From Rhizobiaceae bacterium (GTDB taxonomy: Bacteria; Pseudomonadota; Alphaproteobacteria; Rhizobiales; Rhizobiaceae), in contig JAEPMJ010000001.1 in assembly GCA_017644005.1 (NCBI GenBank), positions 434,001 through 498,000 of the forward strand: a stretch of DNA of 64,000 nt. The letters are read 5' to 3'. Shown here in pieces: positions 8,373 through 16,501 of the stretch. Positions within the stretch are counted from its first letter, which is position 1; each line of letters starts with the position of its first letter. The position numbers were made by a program, and so were the translations under genes. Under the pieces are notes generated by a model. The model made no database searches, was not told the origin of the DNA, and was given only the letters and a program-made list of their open reading frames with translations.

Positions 8373-9572
8373 ATGGAACTGCGCTTCACGCCCGAGGAAC
8401 TGGCATTCCGTGACGAGGTCCGGGCCTTCTTCGCTGAAAACGTTCCTGAAGAAACGCGCGCCAAGATGAGCGAGGGCGAGCATCTCGACAAAAAGGACAT
8501 GGTGGAATGGACGCGCATTCTCAATGACAAAGGATGGGCGGTTCCGCACTGGCCGCAGGAATATGGCGGTACGGGGTGGGATCCGATGCGTCAGTACATC
8601 TTCCTGGAGGAGCTGCAGCGTTACCCGGCCCCCTCGCCGCTGCCTTTCGGCGTGAACATGGTCGGCCCGGTGATCTACACCTTCGGCAATGAAGAGCAGA
8701 AGAAGCGCTTCCTGCCGCGCATCGCCAATCTGGACGACTGGTGGTGCCAGGGTTTCTCGGAGCCGGGTGCCGGTTCCGACCTTGCATCGCTGAAGACACG
8801 GGCGGTTCGCGATGGCGACCACTACATCGTCAACGGCCAAAAAACCTGGACGACGCTCGCCCAGTATGCCGACTGGATATTCTGCCTCGTACGCACCGAC
8901 ACGGAGGCAAAAAAACAGGAAGGCATCTCTTTTCTGCTGATCGACATGAATACACCCGGCATCGAAGTGCGCCCGATCGTGACCATCGACGGCGGACGCG
9001 AGGTCAACGAGGTGTTCTTCACCGACGTGAATGTTCCGGCCGAAAATCTCGTCGGCGAGGAGAACAAGGGCTGGGACTACGCCAAGTTCCTGCTCGGCAA
9101 CGAGCGCACCAACATTGCGCGCGTCGGCATGTCAAAGCAGCGCATCGCGCGGGTTCGCGAACTCGCGGCCAAGGAGATGTCGGGCGGCCGGCCACTCATT
9201 GAGGACCCGCGGTTCCGTGAAAAACTGTCGTCGATCGAGATCGATCTCAAGGCACTGGAGCTTACGCAGCTGCGTGTCGTGGCTGCCGACGCCAAGCGCG
9301 GCAACACCGGTAGGCCCGATCCGGCGTCCTCGATCCTGAAGATCAAGGGATCGGAAATCCAGCAGGGCATCACGCATCTTCTAATGCAGGTGATGGGTCC
9401 GCACGCCCTGCCCTATCACGAGGACATCGAGGGTTCGAACGAACCGCCGATCGAGCCGGACTATGCGGGCACCGCAGCACCCGGCTACTTCAACTATCGC
9501 AAGGTCTCCATCTATGGCGGATCGAACGAAATTCAGAAGAACATCATTGCCAAGGCGGTGCTGGGGCTTTGA
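8373..9572 (+). CDS. Acyl-CoA dehydrogenase (large-subunit type, FadE-like)
   Basis: The 399-residue flavoenzyme has an N-terminal helical domain, the FAD/substrate signature WCQGFSEPGAGSDLASL, the beta domain (VNGQKTWTTLAQYADW) and a C-terminal helical domain ending IYGGSNEIQKNIIAKAVLGL, where the family signature covers the FAD-binding end. It catalyses alpha,beta-desaturation of acyl-CoA with transfer to ETF. GGAGGGAGG precedes the ATG. It is followed 32 bp on by a second, shorter acyl-CoA dehydrogenase; such pairs often form heteromers in acyl- or steroid-CoA dehydrogenation, which is inference here. Confidence 0.9.
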   Translation: MELRFTPEELAFRDEVRAFFAENVPEETRAKMSEGEHLDKKDMVEWTRILNDKGWAVPHWPQEYGGTGWDPMRQYIFLEELQRYPAPSPLPFGVNMVGPVIYTFGNEEQKKRFLPRIANLDDWWCQGFSEPGAGSDLASLKTRAVRDGDHYIVNGQKTWTTLAQYADWIFCLVRTDTEAKKQEGISFLLIDMNTPGIEVRPIVTIDGGREVNEVFFTDVNVPAENLVGEENKGWDYAKFLLGNERTNIARVGMSKQRIARVRELAAKEMSGGRPLIEDPRFREKLSSIEIDLKALELTQLRVVAADAKRGNTGRPDPASSILKIKGSEIQQGITHLLMQVMGPHALPYHEDIEGSNEPPIEPDYAGTAAPGYFNYRKVSIYGGSNEIQKNIIAKAVLGL

Positions 9573-9604
9573 GGCCCGGCCGATGAGGATTTTCGGGACA
9601 GACC

Positions 9605-10750
9605 ATGGATTTTGACCTCAGCGAAGAACAGTCGATCCTCAAGGATTCGCTCGATCGGCTGCTGGCCGACAAATACGATTTCGAAAAACGCAGGAAGATC
9701 ATGGCCCAGCCCGACGGCTGGAGCGGCGAAATGTGGAACTCCTATGCCGAAATGGGGCTGATGGCGCTTCCCTTCGCGGAGGAAGACGGCGGGCTTGGCG
9801 GCTCGCCGGTCGAGACCATGATTGTAATGGAAGCCCTTGGCCGCGCGCTGGTGCTTGAGCCGTATTTCGCCACCGTAGTACTGGGTGGCGGCGTGCTGCG
9901 GCACGGGGCGTCAGCGGAGCAACGGGCGGAATGCGTGCCGCAAGTGGCGAGTGGCGAAATCAAGCTCGCCGTTGCCCACACAGAGCGCAATTCGCGCTAC
10001 GACCTCAACCATGTCGAGACGATCGCGAAGAGAGACGGCGACGGCTGGGTGCTGTCCGGCCAGAAAAGCGTGGTGCTTGGCGGCGACACGGCAGACCGCA
10101 TCTTTGTGACCGCGCGGACGGGCGGCGACACGTGTGACATGAACGGCATCGGCGTTTTCATGGTCGATGCGAAAGCTGAGGGACTATCCCGGCGCGGCTA
10201 CGCGAATCAGGACGGCACACGCGCAGCCGAGATCTCGCTCAGCGGGGTGAGAGTGCCGCCTGCTGGCGTCATCGGCGATCCCGCCGGCGGACTCTCCGTC
10301 GTTCGCCGGGTAGCGGACGAAGCAATCGCGGCGCTAAGCGCTGAGGCTATCGGCGTTATGGAGAAGCTCCATTCGCTGACGCTCGAATATCTCAAGGTGC
10401 GCAAACAGTTCGGGGTTCCCATCGGCGCATTTCAGGTTCTGCAACACAAGGCGGTCGATATTTTCGTGGCGCTGGAGCAGGCGCGTTCCATTACGCTTTA
10501 TGCCACGATGATGGCCGACAGCGACGACGAGGACGAGCGCGGCCGGGCAATGAACGCCGCCAAGGCCGAGATCGGCCGCGCGGGAAAGCTGGCTGGCGAA
10601 AACGCCATTCAGCTGCATGGCGGCGTCGGCATGACGATGGAATATGCCATCGGACACTATTTCAAGCGCATGACGGCGATCGACCTCACCTTCGGCGATC
10701 ATGACCATCATCTGCAGCGGCTCGCCGAGCGGAGCGGCCTGTTCAGCTGA
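9605..10750 (+). CDS. Acyl-CoA dehydrogenase, partner of the preceding gene
   Basis: The 381-residue protein starts MDFDLSEEQSILKDSLDRL, carries YLKVRKQFGVPIGAFQVLQHKAVD and ends with the FAD-binding part QLHGGVGMTMEYAIGHYFKR. The FAD signature of the first dehydrogenase is weak here (VAHTERNSRYDLN in its place), which fits the non-identical partner in heteromeric acyl-CoA dehydrogenases. It is the last gene of the beta-oxidation operon. The convergent bigR gene begins at the very next base, so no separate terminator fits between them. Confidence 0.88.
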   Translation: MDFDLSEEQSILKDSLDRLLADKYDFEKRRKIMAQPDGWSGEMWNSYAEMGLMALPFAEEDGGLGGSPVETMIVMEALGRALVLEPYFATVVLGGGVLRHGASAEQRAECVPQVASGEIKLAVAHTERNSRYDLNHVETIAKRDGDGWVLSGQKSVVLGGDTADRIFVTARTGGDTCDMNGIGVFMVDAKAEGLSRRGYANQDGTRAAEISLSGVRVPPAGVIGDPAGGLSVVRRVADEAIAALSAEAIGVMEKLHSLTLEYLKVRKQFGVPIGAFQVLQHKAVDIFVALEQARSITLYATMMADSDDEDERGRAMNAAKAEIGRAGKLAGENAIQLHGGVGMTMEYAIGHYFKRMTAIDLTFGDHDHHLQRLAERSGLFS

Positions 10751-11089
10751 TCAGGCGAGCTCCGCCTGGCGAGTCGCCTCCAGCGTTTCGGCCGGGGCGC
10801 AAAACAGCTCGTGCAAGAGCGTCAGGACGCGCGAGACATTTTCGGACGCTACGCTGTAGTAGATGGTGCGCCCATCGCGGCGGGTCGCTACCAGCCTGAG
10901 CGCCCTCAACTTCGCCAGCTGCTGCGACAGCGCCGACTGGCTCATGCCCACCGCACCTGCGAGCGGCAGCACAGCCATTTCGCCATGCAGCAAATTGCAC
11001 AGGATCATGAGCCTGTTTTTGTTGGCTATCGCAGCCAGCAGTTCTGCCGCTTCCTCTGCCGATTTTGCGAGTTCGTCCGGGTCGGGCAC
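10751..11089 (-). CDS. bigR: ArsR-family persulfide-sensing repressor (BigR/SqrR type)
   Basis: This ArsR winged-helix protein has the recognition helix MSQSALSQQLAKLRALRLV and wing RDGRTIYYSV. It keeps the two cysteines that form the sulfide-responsive tetrasulfide bridge in SqrR/BigR: MILCNLL and HELFCAP, 66 residues apart as in those proteins. I place the start at GTG 11087-11089 (112 residues) because AAGAGG lies 8 bases before it. The in-frame ATG at 11125 has no ribosome site and lies inside the operator palindrome, but would give an N-terminus closer to Xylella BigR. Divergent sulfur genes support the role of sulfide/persulfide sensor. Confidence 0.8.
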   Translation of the reverse strand: MPDPDELAKSAEEAAELLAAIANKNRLMILCNLLHGEMAVLPLAGAVGMSQSALSQQLAKLRALRLVATRRDGRTIYYSVASENVSRVLTLLHELFCAPAETLEATRQAELA

Positions 11090-11101
11090 GCATCGATCCT
11101 C

Positions 11102-11130
11102 TTGCACACATGCATATATGATCATATTTA
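11102..11130 (+). promoter_or_regulatory. Promoter of the sulfur operon with BigR-type palindrome
   Basis: TTGCAC (11102-11107), a 17-bp spacer and TATTTA (11125-11130) form a clear sigma70-like promoter for the genes from 11159. The perfect 12-bp palindrome ATATGATCATAT (11116-11127) straddles the spacer and -10 region. AT-rich dyads at this place are the known BigR/SqrR operators in Xylella, Agrobacterium and Rhodobacter. Confidence 0.65.
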
Positions 11131-11158
11131 GGCACAACTGCAACCGAACGGGCTCATC

Positions 11159-11590
11159 ATGGACGCAACCACAGAATTCACGCCCTGGCTCTCTCTGTTC
11201 GGCGGTGCGCTGATCGGACTGTCGGCCGTATTGCTGATGGGCCTGCACGGGCGCATTGCCGGCCTGACCGGAATCGTGCGCGGCGTACTGCCGCCAGTTG
11301 CGGATGGCTGGCAATGGCGGCTGGCATTTCTGGCCGGCGCCGCGCTGTCGCCGCTGCTGCTCTTGGCCGGCGGGAGCGAGATACCCTTTGCGGTACCGGT
11401 CTCAACGCCGGCGCTGATCATCGGCGGGATTATCGTCGGAATCGGCGTCACCTACGGCAATGGATGCCCGAGCGGCCACGGCGTTTGCGGTATCTCCCGG
11501 CTTTCGGCGCGTTCCATTGTCGCCGTGATTACCTTCATGATCACCGCCGCGATCACCGTCTATATCACCCGCCACGTTCTGGGAGCCTGA
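11159..11590 (+). CDS. YeeE/YedE-family sulfur transporter, first half (PmpA-like)
   Basis: The 143-residue membrane protein has four to five hydrophobic segments and the motif [14 protein letters not shown] near residue 100, containing the conserved cysteine of YeeE/YedE thiosulfate transporters. Full-length YeeE is about twice as long. Here the two halves are separate genes, as in the pmpA/pmpB pair of BigR regulons. The ATG lies 28 bp downstream of the proposed -10. It probably moves thiosulfate or another sulfane-sulfur compound across the inner membrane. Confidence 0.88.
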   Translation: MDATTEFTPWLSLFGGALIGLSAVLLMGLHGRIAGLTGIVRGVLPPVADGWQWRLAFLAGAALSPLLLLAGGSEIPFAVPVSTPALIIGGIIVGIGVTYGNGCPSGHGVCGISRLSARSIVAVITFMITAAITVYITRHVLGA

Positions 11591-11593
11591 GTG

Positions 11594-12037
11594 ATGAAGA
11601 AACTTCTTTCCGCATTCCTCATCGGCGGGGTGTTCGGCGTCGGCATCGCTGTTTCGGGCATGATCAACCCGGCCAAGGTGATCAACTTCTTCGACATTGC
11701 CGGCACCTGGGATCCTTCGCTGGCCTTCGTCATGGGCGGCGCGGTCATCGTTGCTTTCGTGGGATTCCGTATCATCTTCGGTACCCGTTCGAGGCCCGTC
11801 CTGGAGAGCAGTTTCTCACTGCCGACGCGCAAGGATATCGACGGCACGCTGCTTGGCGGCGCCGCAGTATTCGGGATCGGTTGGGGTATCGTCGGCTTTT
11901 GTCCGGGCGGCGCGGTGCCGGCACTCGGACTTCTCCATGCAGAGACAGTGATTTTCCTCGCTGCTATGATCGCAGGCATGATCGTGGCGCGGATGGTGCA
12001 ATCCAGGATGACGCCCGCAAACGCGCCTGTGGGCTGA
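11594..12037 (+). CDS. YeeE/YedE-family sulfur transporter, second half (PmpB-like)
   Basis: The 147-residue membrane protein begins MKKLLSAFLIGGVFGVGIAV and carries GWGIVGFCPGGAVPALG near residue 100, the counterpart of the cysteine motif in the first half. It starts three bases after the previous stop, so both halves are co-translated and presumably form one pore. A GTG just before the ATG could also serve as the start. Confidence 0.87.
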   Translation: MKKLLSAFLIGGVFGVGIAVSGMINPAKVINFFDIAGTWDPSLAFVMGGAVIVAFVGFRIIFGTRSRPVLESSFSLPTRKDIDGTLLGGAAVFGIGWGIVGFCPGGAVPALGLLHAETVIFLAAMIAGMIVARMVQSRMTPANAPVG

Positions 12038-12061
12038 CGCAATAACGTTAGGAGTGCAGGT

Positions 12062-12958
12062 ATGACGAGCTCACTGCCATTCGAGCCCGATCTGAGCGTG
12101 AAACCGCACGTCGTCGCATTCTTCGATGCCGCCACGAATACGGTCTCCTATATCGTCAAAGACCCGGCGTCGGATGCCTGTGCCGTCATCGATTCCGTCA
12201 TGGACATCGACTACGCCGCCGGGCGCATCACCTATGACGGCGCCGACAGGATCATCGAGCATATCCGCTCGAATGGATGGAAGGCAGAGTGGATCATCGA
12301 AACGCATGTACACGCTGACCATTTGTCGGCCGCGCCCTACATCCAGCAGGTGATCGGCGGCAAGCTCGGCATCGGTGAAAACATCACCGTCGTGCAGGAC
12401 ACGTTCGGCAAGATCTTCAATGAAGGCACGGAGTTCCAGCGCGACGGATCGCAGTTCGACCGGTTGTTCAAAGATGGCGACAGCTACCGGATCGGCACGC
12501 TGACCGGTTATGCCATGCACACGCCCGGGCATACACCGGCCTGCATGACGCATGTGATTGGCGATGCCGCCTTCGTCGGAGACACGCTGTTCATGCCCGA
12601 CGGCGGCTCGGCCCGTGCCGACTTCCCCGGCGGGGATGCGCGCCAGCTCTACCGCTCCATAATGCGGGTGCTCCAACTGCCGGGCGACATGCGGCTCTTC
12701 ATCTGCCACGACTACGGACCCAACGGTCGCGACATCAAATGGGAAACGACCGTTGCGGAAGAGCGGGAGCACAACATCCATGTACATAGCGGCGTTACCG
12801 AAGACGAATTCGTTGCCGTGCGCGAGGCACGTGACGCCACGCTCGCCATGCCAAAGCTGATTATTCCGTCGCTTCAGGTCAATATGCGCGCGGGGCGATT
12901 GCCGCCGAAGGACCGGGATGGCAAAACCTTTCTGAAGGTACCCGTCAACGAGCTCTGA
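12062..12958 (+). CDS. ETHE1-like persulfide dioxygenase (metallo-beta-lactamase fold)
   Basis: The 298-residue protein has the MBL-fold signature THVHADH (His82, His84, Asp86, His87), a second ligand in TPGHTPACM, and GDTLFMPDGGSARADFPGG, the ETHE1-type loop. ETHE1 enzymes use one iron bound by two His and one Asp to oxidise glutathione persulfide to sulfite. The protein corresponds to the C-terminal domain of Blh, the BigR-regulated fusion of Agrobacterium and Xylella. Here it is a separate gene followed by its usual fusion partner. Confidence 0.9.
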   Translation: MTSSLPFEPDLSVKPHVVAFFDAATNTVSYIVKDPASDACAVIDSVMDIDYAAGRITYDGADRIIEHIRSNGWKAEWIIETHVHADHLSAAPYIQQVIGGKLGIGENITVVQDTFGKIFNEGTEFQRDGSQFDRLFKDGDSYRIGTLTGYAMHTPGHTPACMTHVIGDAAFVGDTLFMPDGGSARADFPGGDARQLYRSIMRVLQLPGDMRLFICHDYGPNGRDIKWETTVAEEREHNIHVHSGVTEDEFVAVREARDATLAMPKLIIPSLQVNMRAGRLPPKDRDGKTFLKVPVNEL

Positions 12959-12985
12959 CGGCCAACCGAAGCACAAGAGGACATC

Positions 12986-13318
12986 ATGGAAATCAGACAA
13001 GTTGCGGACGGGTTTTCCGTGTCGCCGCAGATCAGCGCTTCCGACGTGCCTGCAATCAAGCAGGCCGGCTTCCGCAGCATTATCTGCAACCGGCCTGACA
13101 ATGAGGACGGCGCGGTTCCGCATGGCGAAGTCGAGTCGGCGGCAAAAGATGCAGGAGTGAATTTCCGCTATCTGCCAGCCATAAGCGGCCAACTCACGCA
13201 AGCCAATGTTGACGAGATGGCCGCAGCGCTCAGTGAACTTGAAGGGCCGGTCCTAGCCTATTGCCGCTCCGGGGCCCGCAGCACGAACCTCTATATGATG
13301 GCCAGCCAGAAGGGCTGA
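12986..13318 (+). CDS. TIGR01244/DUF442 sulfurtransferase domain protein (Blh N-terminal domain)
   Basis: The 110-residue protein has the phosphatase-like C-x5-R loop AYCRSGARST with Cys93, the proposed persulfide-carrying residue, and the family opening MEIRQVADGFSVSPQIS. In Blh proteins this domain is fused ahead of the ETHE1 domain. Here it is downstream, 27 bp after it, with its own AGAGGA ribosome site. It likely passes sulfane sulfur, or acts as a rhodanese-like enzyme, with the dioxygenase. It ends the operon. Confidence 0.87.
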   Translation: MEIRQVADGFSVSPQISASDVPAIKQAGFRSIICNRPDNEDGAVPHGEVESAAKDAGVNFRYLPAISGQLTQANVDEMAAALSELEGPVLAYCRSGARSTNLYMMASQKG

Positions 13319-13334
13319 GCACTCTTGCCCGCTT

Positions 13335-14657
13335 TCAATAAAGCAGGCGCATCAGAAACAGCGTGATCGCAGGGAATGCGGCCAGAATAATCACGCGGAC
13401 GATGTCGGTTGCCACAAAAGGCAGCACACCGCGATAGGTGTGCTGGATCGGCGTCTCCCTGGCCATCGAGTTGATGACAAAGAGGTTCATCCCGACCGGC
13501 GGCGTAATCAGGCCGACCTCGACCACGATCAGAACCAGAATGCCAAACCAGATGGCAAACTCTTCCGGCGACAGGCCGAAATCCAGCGCCGTAACGATCG
13601 GGAAGAAGATCGGAACGGTGAGCAAAATCATCGAAAGCGAGTCCATCACGCAGCCGAAGATCAGGTAGAAAATCAGGATCAACATCAGCACCATCCAGGC
13701 ATTGAAGCCCTGAGTGGTGACAAACCCGGCCACTTGCTGCGGCAGCTGCGACAGCGCCAGGAAACTGTTGAACATGGACGCGCCAAAGACGATGAAGAAA
13801 ATCATCGCGGTGGCGCTGGCCGTCGACAAAATGCAGGAAACGAACGTCGTGCGCGTCAATCCGCCATTTGCGAGGGCGATGATGCCGGTGCCCGCCGCGC
13901 CTACCGCGGCGCCTTCGGTCGGCGTGAACCAGCCGAGATAGATGCCGCCGACAACAGTGACAAAAACCAGCAGCACCGGCCAGACATCCAGCAATGCCGC
14001 GAACCGCTCGGCATAGGGCGCGCGCTCGCGCATGCCTGCCGATTCGGGGCTGACCCGTACATAGACCGCAATTGCGATCATGTAGCCGATGGCGGCCAGA
14101 ATGCCGGGTATGAAGGCAGCGACAAACAGCTTCGCGATATTCTGCTCGGTCAGAATTGCGTAGATGACGAGGATCACCGACGGCGGAATCAGAATGCCCA
14201 GTGTGCCACCCGCGGCCAGCGTGCCGGTCGCCAGCGCCCCGGAATAGCCGTAGCGCTTGAGTTCCGGCAGAGCCACCTGGCTCATCGTTGCCGCGGTTGC
14301 CAGCGAAGAGCCGCAGATCGCGCCGAAGCCGGCACATGCGCCGACCGCAGCCATGGCCACGCCGCCCTTCCTGTGTCCCAGCCAGGTTTCGGCGGCCTTA
14401 AACAGCGAACGGGACATGCCACCCAGGGTCGCGAACTGACCCATCAGCAGAAACAGCGGCACGATCGACAGGGAGTAGTTTGAAAAGGTCGAATAGGTCT
14501 CGCCCTTGAGCTTGGAGAGTATCGGGTTCCAAGATCCGAAAATGATGTAGCTGCCGACCGCGCCGCAGATCATCATGGCGAGGCCGATCGGAATCCTGAG
14601 GAAGATCAGAAGGATCAGAATCGGGAACGATAGAAAGCCGAGCTCGAGATTGCTCAA
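13335..14657 (-). CDS. dctM: TRAP transporter large permease (DctM)
   Basis: The 440-residue protein has about 12 hydrophobic segments and DctM hallmarks such as GAVGSYIIFGS, GSSLATAATMSQVALPELKRYGY, and the C-terminal ITPPVGMNLFVINSMA. The start is TTG at 14655-14657, overlapping the dctQ stop as TTGA with GGGAG upstream; no ATG fits the conserved N-terminus MSNLELGFLSFPILI. It moves an organic anion driven by a sodium or proton gradient. The substrate cannot be read from sequence. The stop lies 17 bp from the end of the convergent DUF442 gene. Confidence 0.93.
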   Translation of the reverse strand: MSNLELGFLSFPILILLIFLRIPIGLAMMICGAVGSYIIFGSWNPILSKLKGETYSTFSNYSLSIVPLFLLMGQFATLGGMSRSLFKAAETWLGHRKGGVAMAAVGACAGFGAICGSSLATAATMSQVALPELKRYGYSGALATGTLAAGGTLGILIPPSVILVIYAILTEQNIAKLFVAAFIPGILAAIGYMIAIAVYVRVSPESAGMRERAPYAERFAALLDVWPVLLVFVTVVGGIYLGWFTPTEGAAVGAAGTGIIALANGGLTRTTFVSCILSTASATAMIFFIVFGASMFNSFLALSQLPQQVAGFVTTQGFNAWMVLMLILIFYLIFGCVMDSLSMILLTVPIFFPIVTALDFGLSPEEFAIWFGILVLIVVEVGLITPPVGMNLFVINSMARETPIQHTYRGVLPFVATDIVRVIILAAFPAITLFLMRLLY

Positions 14658-15184
14658 TGTACGCTCCCGCCGTTGCGGCTGGAAAGCGGCCTGCCTGCTA
14701 AGGTAGCGCGCGCTTGTTCATATAAAAGATAGAGTGAAATCACCGCGCCTATCGCAGCCGCTACCATACATGCGGCATAGGCCCACCATACTGGAAACTG
14801 CAGGATGAATGTCGTCTCGTTGTAGCGGATCTTGTCCAGCATTCCGTACCAGAGCCGCCAGGCGACAATGACGATGAACGCCGTCATCAATATTTCGGTG
14901 ACGAGGTCGATGATGCGGTTGGCGCCATCGCTCAGGAAATTCGTGAATATGTCAACGCTGGCGTGGCCACGTACAAACTGACACCAGGGCAGGAACGAAA
15001 AGATCGCGAATGCGACGCCCGCCTCAACCATTTCGAAATCGCCCGGAACGGGCGAAAGCCCGGCCCAGATCAAAGCCCGGCCGGTGATGCTCATGACGGT
15101 TAGGATCGTGAGCACGGTAAGCACAACGCCGCCGGAGACAGCAAGGCCACGTGCCAACTCTCGCATAATCGCTGCGAGGCTCAT
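14654..15184 (-). CDS. dctQ: TRAP transporter small permease (DctQ)
   Basis: The 176-residue protein has four hydrophobic segments in DctQ arrangement (SGGVVLTVLTILTVMSITGR, then FEMVEAGVAFAIFSFLPWCQ and the RGHASVDI motif). It pairs with DctM in the membrane. GGGGAGAAAG precedes the ATG. A 165-bp gap with a hairpin and a palindrome separates it from dctP, which is expected to be made in larger amounts than the permease. Confidence 0.92.
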   Translation of the reverse strand: MSLAAIMRELARGLAVSGGVVLTVLTILTVMSITGRALIWAGLSPVPGDFEMVEAGVAFAIFSFLPWCQFVRGHASVDIFTNFLSDGANRIIDLVTEILMTAFIVIVAWRLWYGMLDKIRYNETTFILQFPVWWAYAACMVAAAIGAVISLYLLYEQARATLAGRPLSSRNGGSVH

Positions 15185-15260
15185 CTTTCTCCCCAGTCAG
15201 TCCCCGAATAGTGTTGCACGCTAGCGGCAAGCCATTGCCAGAGCAACGGCACGCAATTTC

Positions 15261-15275
15261 GTTATAGTATATAAC
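15261..15275. promoter_or_regulatory. Palindrome GTTATA-GTA-TATAAC, possible operator
   Basis: A perfect 6-bp inverted repeat with a 3-bp centre lies 77 bp upstream of dctQ, between dctP and dctQ. Its size suits a GntR- or LysR-type operator or an internal promoter region (TATAAC is a fair -10). No partner copy or local regulator proves it. Confidence 0.3.
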
Positions 15276-15300
15276 AATCCAATTTCAATGCTGACGGGAA

Positions 15301-15322
15301 GGTCGGGCCCCGCGGCCCGACC
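15301..15322 (-). terminator. GC hairpin between dctP and dctQM
   Basis: GGTCGGGCC-CCGC-GGCCCGACC is a 9-bp perfect stem with a 4-base loop, 28 bp after the dctP stop on the minus strand. There is no U-tract after it, so it more likely protects the dctP mRNA end or attenuates read-through into dctQM than acts as a full terminator. Confidence 0.5.
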
Positions 15323-15349
15323 GATTAAGGCGATCAGGGGTCCGGCCCC

Positions 15350-16399
15350 TCACTGCATAGCGGTGTATTTGTCGATCAGCGACCGAGCTTCGTCGATCAG
15401 CGCCTGGGCATCCACACCCTTGGCTGACATTTCAGCTATCCAGTTGTCGATGACAGGCTGCGCAGCAGCCTTCCACGCCTCAGCCTCATCAGCGCTCAGC
15501 TCGATGATGTTGTTGCCGCGCGACTGGGCGATCTCAAGGCCCGGCGCGTCGTATTCCTCCATCGTCTTGCCGGCCCAGGCGGAGAGCTCAGCTCCCGAAT
15601 TGTCGTCGATTACCTTTTTCAGGTCATCGGGAAGCCGCTCATAGCTGTCCTTGTTCATCGCCAGCACGAAGGTTGTCGTGTAGAGCGCGTGATCGCCGCC
15701 GAATGTAGTGTGGTTGCCAACAAGCTCCGCGACCTTGAGCGCGGGCGTCACTTCCCAGGGAATCACGGTCGCTTCGATGACGCCCTTCGAAAGGGCCTCG
15801 GTCACCTGCGGCACGGGCATGCCGACCGGCGCCGCGCCAAGCTCGCTCAGCAGAGCATTGATGACGCGCGTGGGCGCACGCACCTTCAGGCCATTCAGAT
15901 CGTCGAGACTTGCCACCGGCGACTTGGAGTGAATAACCCCGGGCCCGTGGACCCACGTACCAAGGATATGAAGGTCCTTGAACTCGTTGTCCTTCATGTG
16001 TTTCTCGAACATGTCCCAATAGGCGCGAGAAGTTGCCTCGGCGTTGGTCATCATGAAGGGCAGCTCAAACACCTCGGTGCTCGGAAACCGTCCCGGCGTA
16101 TAGCCCGGCAGCGCCCAGACGAGGTCGACAACGCCGTCCGTTGCCTGATCGATGAGCTGCGGCGGCGTGCCGCCAAGAGACATGGCCGAAAAGCGCTCGA
16201 TCTTGATGCGGCCGTCGGATGCCGCTTCCACCCGGTCCGCCCAGGGATCGAGTATGTGAGCCGGCACATTTGCCTGCGGCGGCAGAAACTGATGCAGCCG
16301 CAGGGTGACTTCCTGTGCCGCTGCGACCTGCAGGCCAGCAAACAAGCCCGCTGCGGCCATCATGCCCGCCATCAGGATGCGTCTCGTTACCGATTTCAT
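15350..16399 (-). CDS. dctP: TRAP transporter substrate-binding protein (DctP)
   Basis: The 349-residue protein has a signal peptide (RRILMAGMMAAAGLFAGLQV, cleavage after AAA or AQA) and the DctP fold: RLHQFLPPQANVPAHIL, then GLKVRAPTRVINALLSELG with the conserved substrate-carboxylate arginine, then GMPVPQVTEALSKGVIEA. It captures the substrate in the periplasm for DctQM. GGGAGGA precedes the ATG. The ligand is unknown; the neighbouring aromatic catabolism genes make an aromatic or keto acid plausible but unproven. Confidence 0.92.
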   Translation of the reverse strand: MKSVTRRILMAGMMAAAGLFAGLQVAAAQEVTLRLHQFLPPQANVPAHILDPWADRVEAASDGRIKIERFSAMSLGGTPPQLIDQATDGVVDLVWALPGYTPGRFPSTEVFELPFMMTNAEATSRAYWDMFEKHMKDNEFKDLHILGTWVHGPGVIHSKSPVASLDDLNGLKVRAPTRVINALLSELGAAPVGMPVPQVTEALSKGVIEATVIPWEVTPALKVAELVGNHTTFGGDHALYTTTFVLAMNKDSYERLPDDLKKVIDDNSGAELSAWAGKTMEEYDAPGLEIAQSRGNNIIELSADEAEAWKAAAQPVIDNWIAEMSAKGVDAQALIDEARSLIDKYTAMQ

Positions 16400-16455
16400 G
16401 ATTGTCCTCCCGAACTGATTCCTGCCGCTTTGCTCGCGCGGCTTATGGCACGATC

Positions 16456-16478
16456 ATGTAACCGATAAAATATGTAAC
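16456..16478. promoter_or_regulatory. Direct repeat ATGTAAC x2 upstream of dctP
   Basis: Two identical ATGTAAC heptamers, 16 bp apart, lie 57-79 bp upstream of dctP in an AT-rich patch where its promoter should be. They resemble the TTTGTAAC repeats upstream of hmgA (23759-23781). This suggests a regulator-binding site, but the motif is short. Confidence 0.3.
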
Positions 16479-16501
16479 TAGAAAGAGCGCCGCCGGGCAC
16501 G

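Noticed and set aside
6969..8840. A 623-codon open frame on the minus strand opposite the thiolase gene.
   Set aside because: It mirrors codon bias of the plus-strand genes, has no family signature, and covers two solid enzymes (thiolase and acyl-CoA dehydrogenase).
13440..14483. A 347-codon frame opposite dctM.
   Set aside because: Its composition is rich in Arg, Gln, His and Asp as expected for an antisense shadow of a membrane protein; there is no ribosome site or domain.
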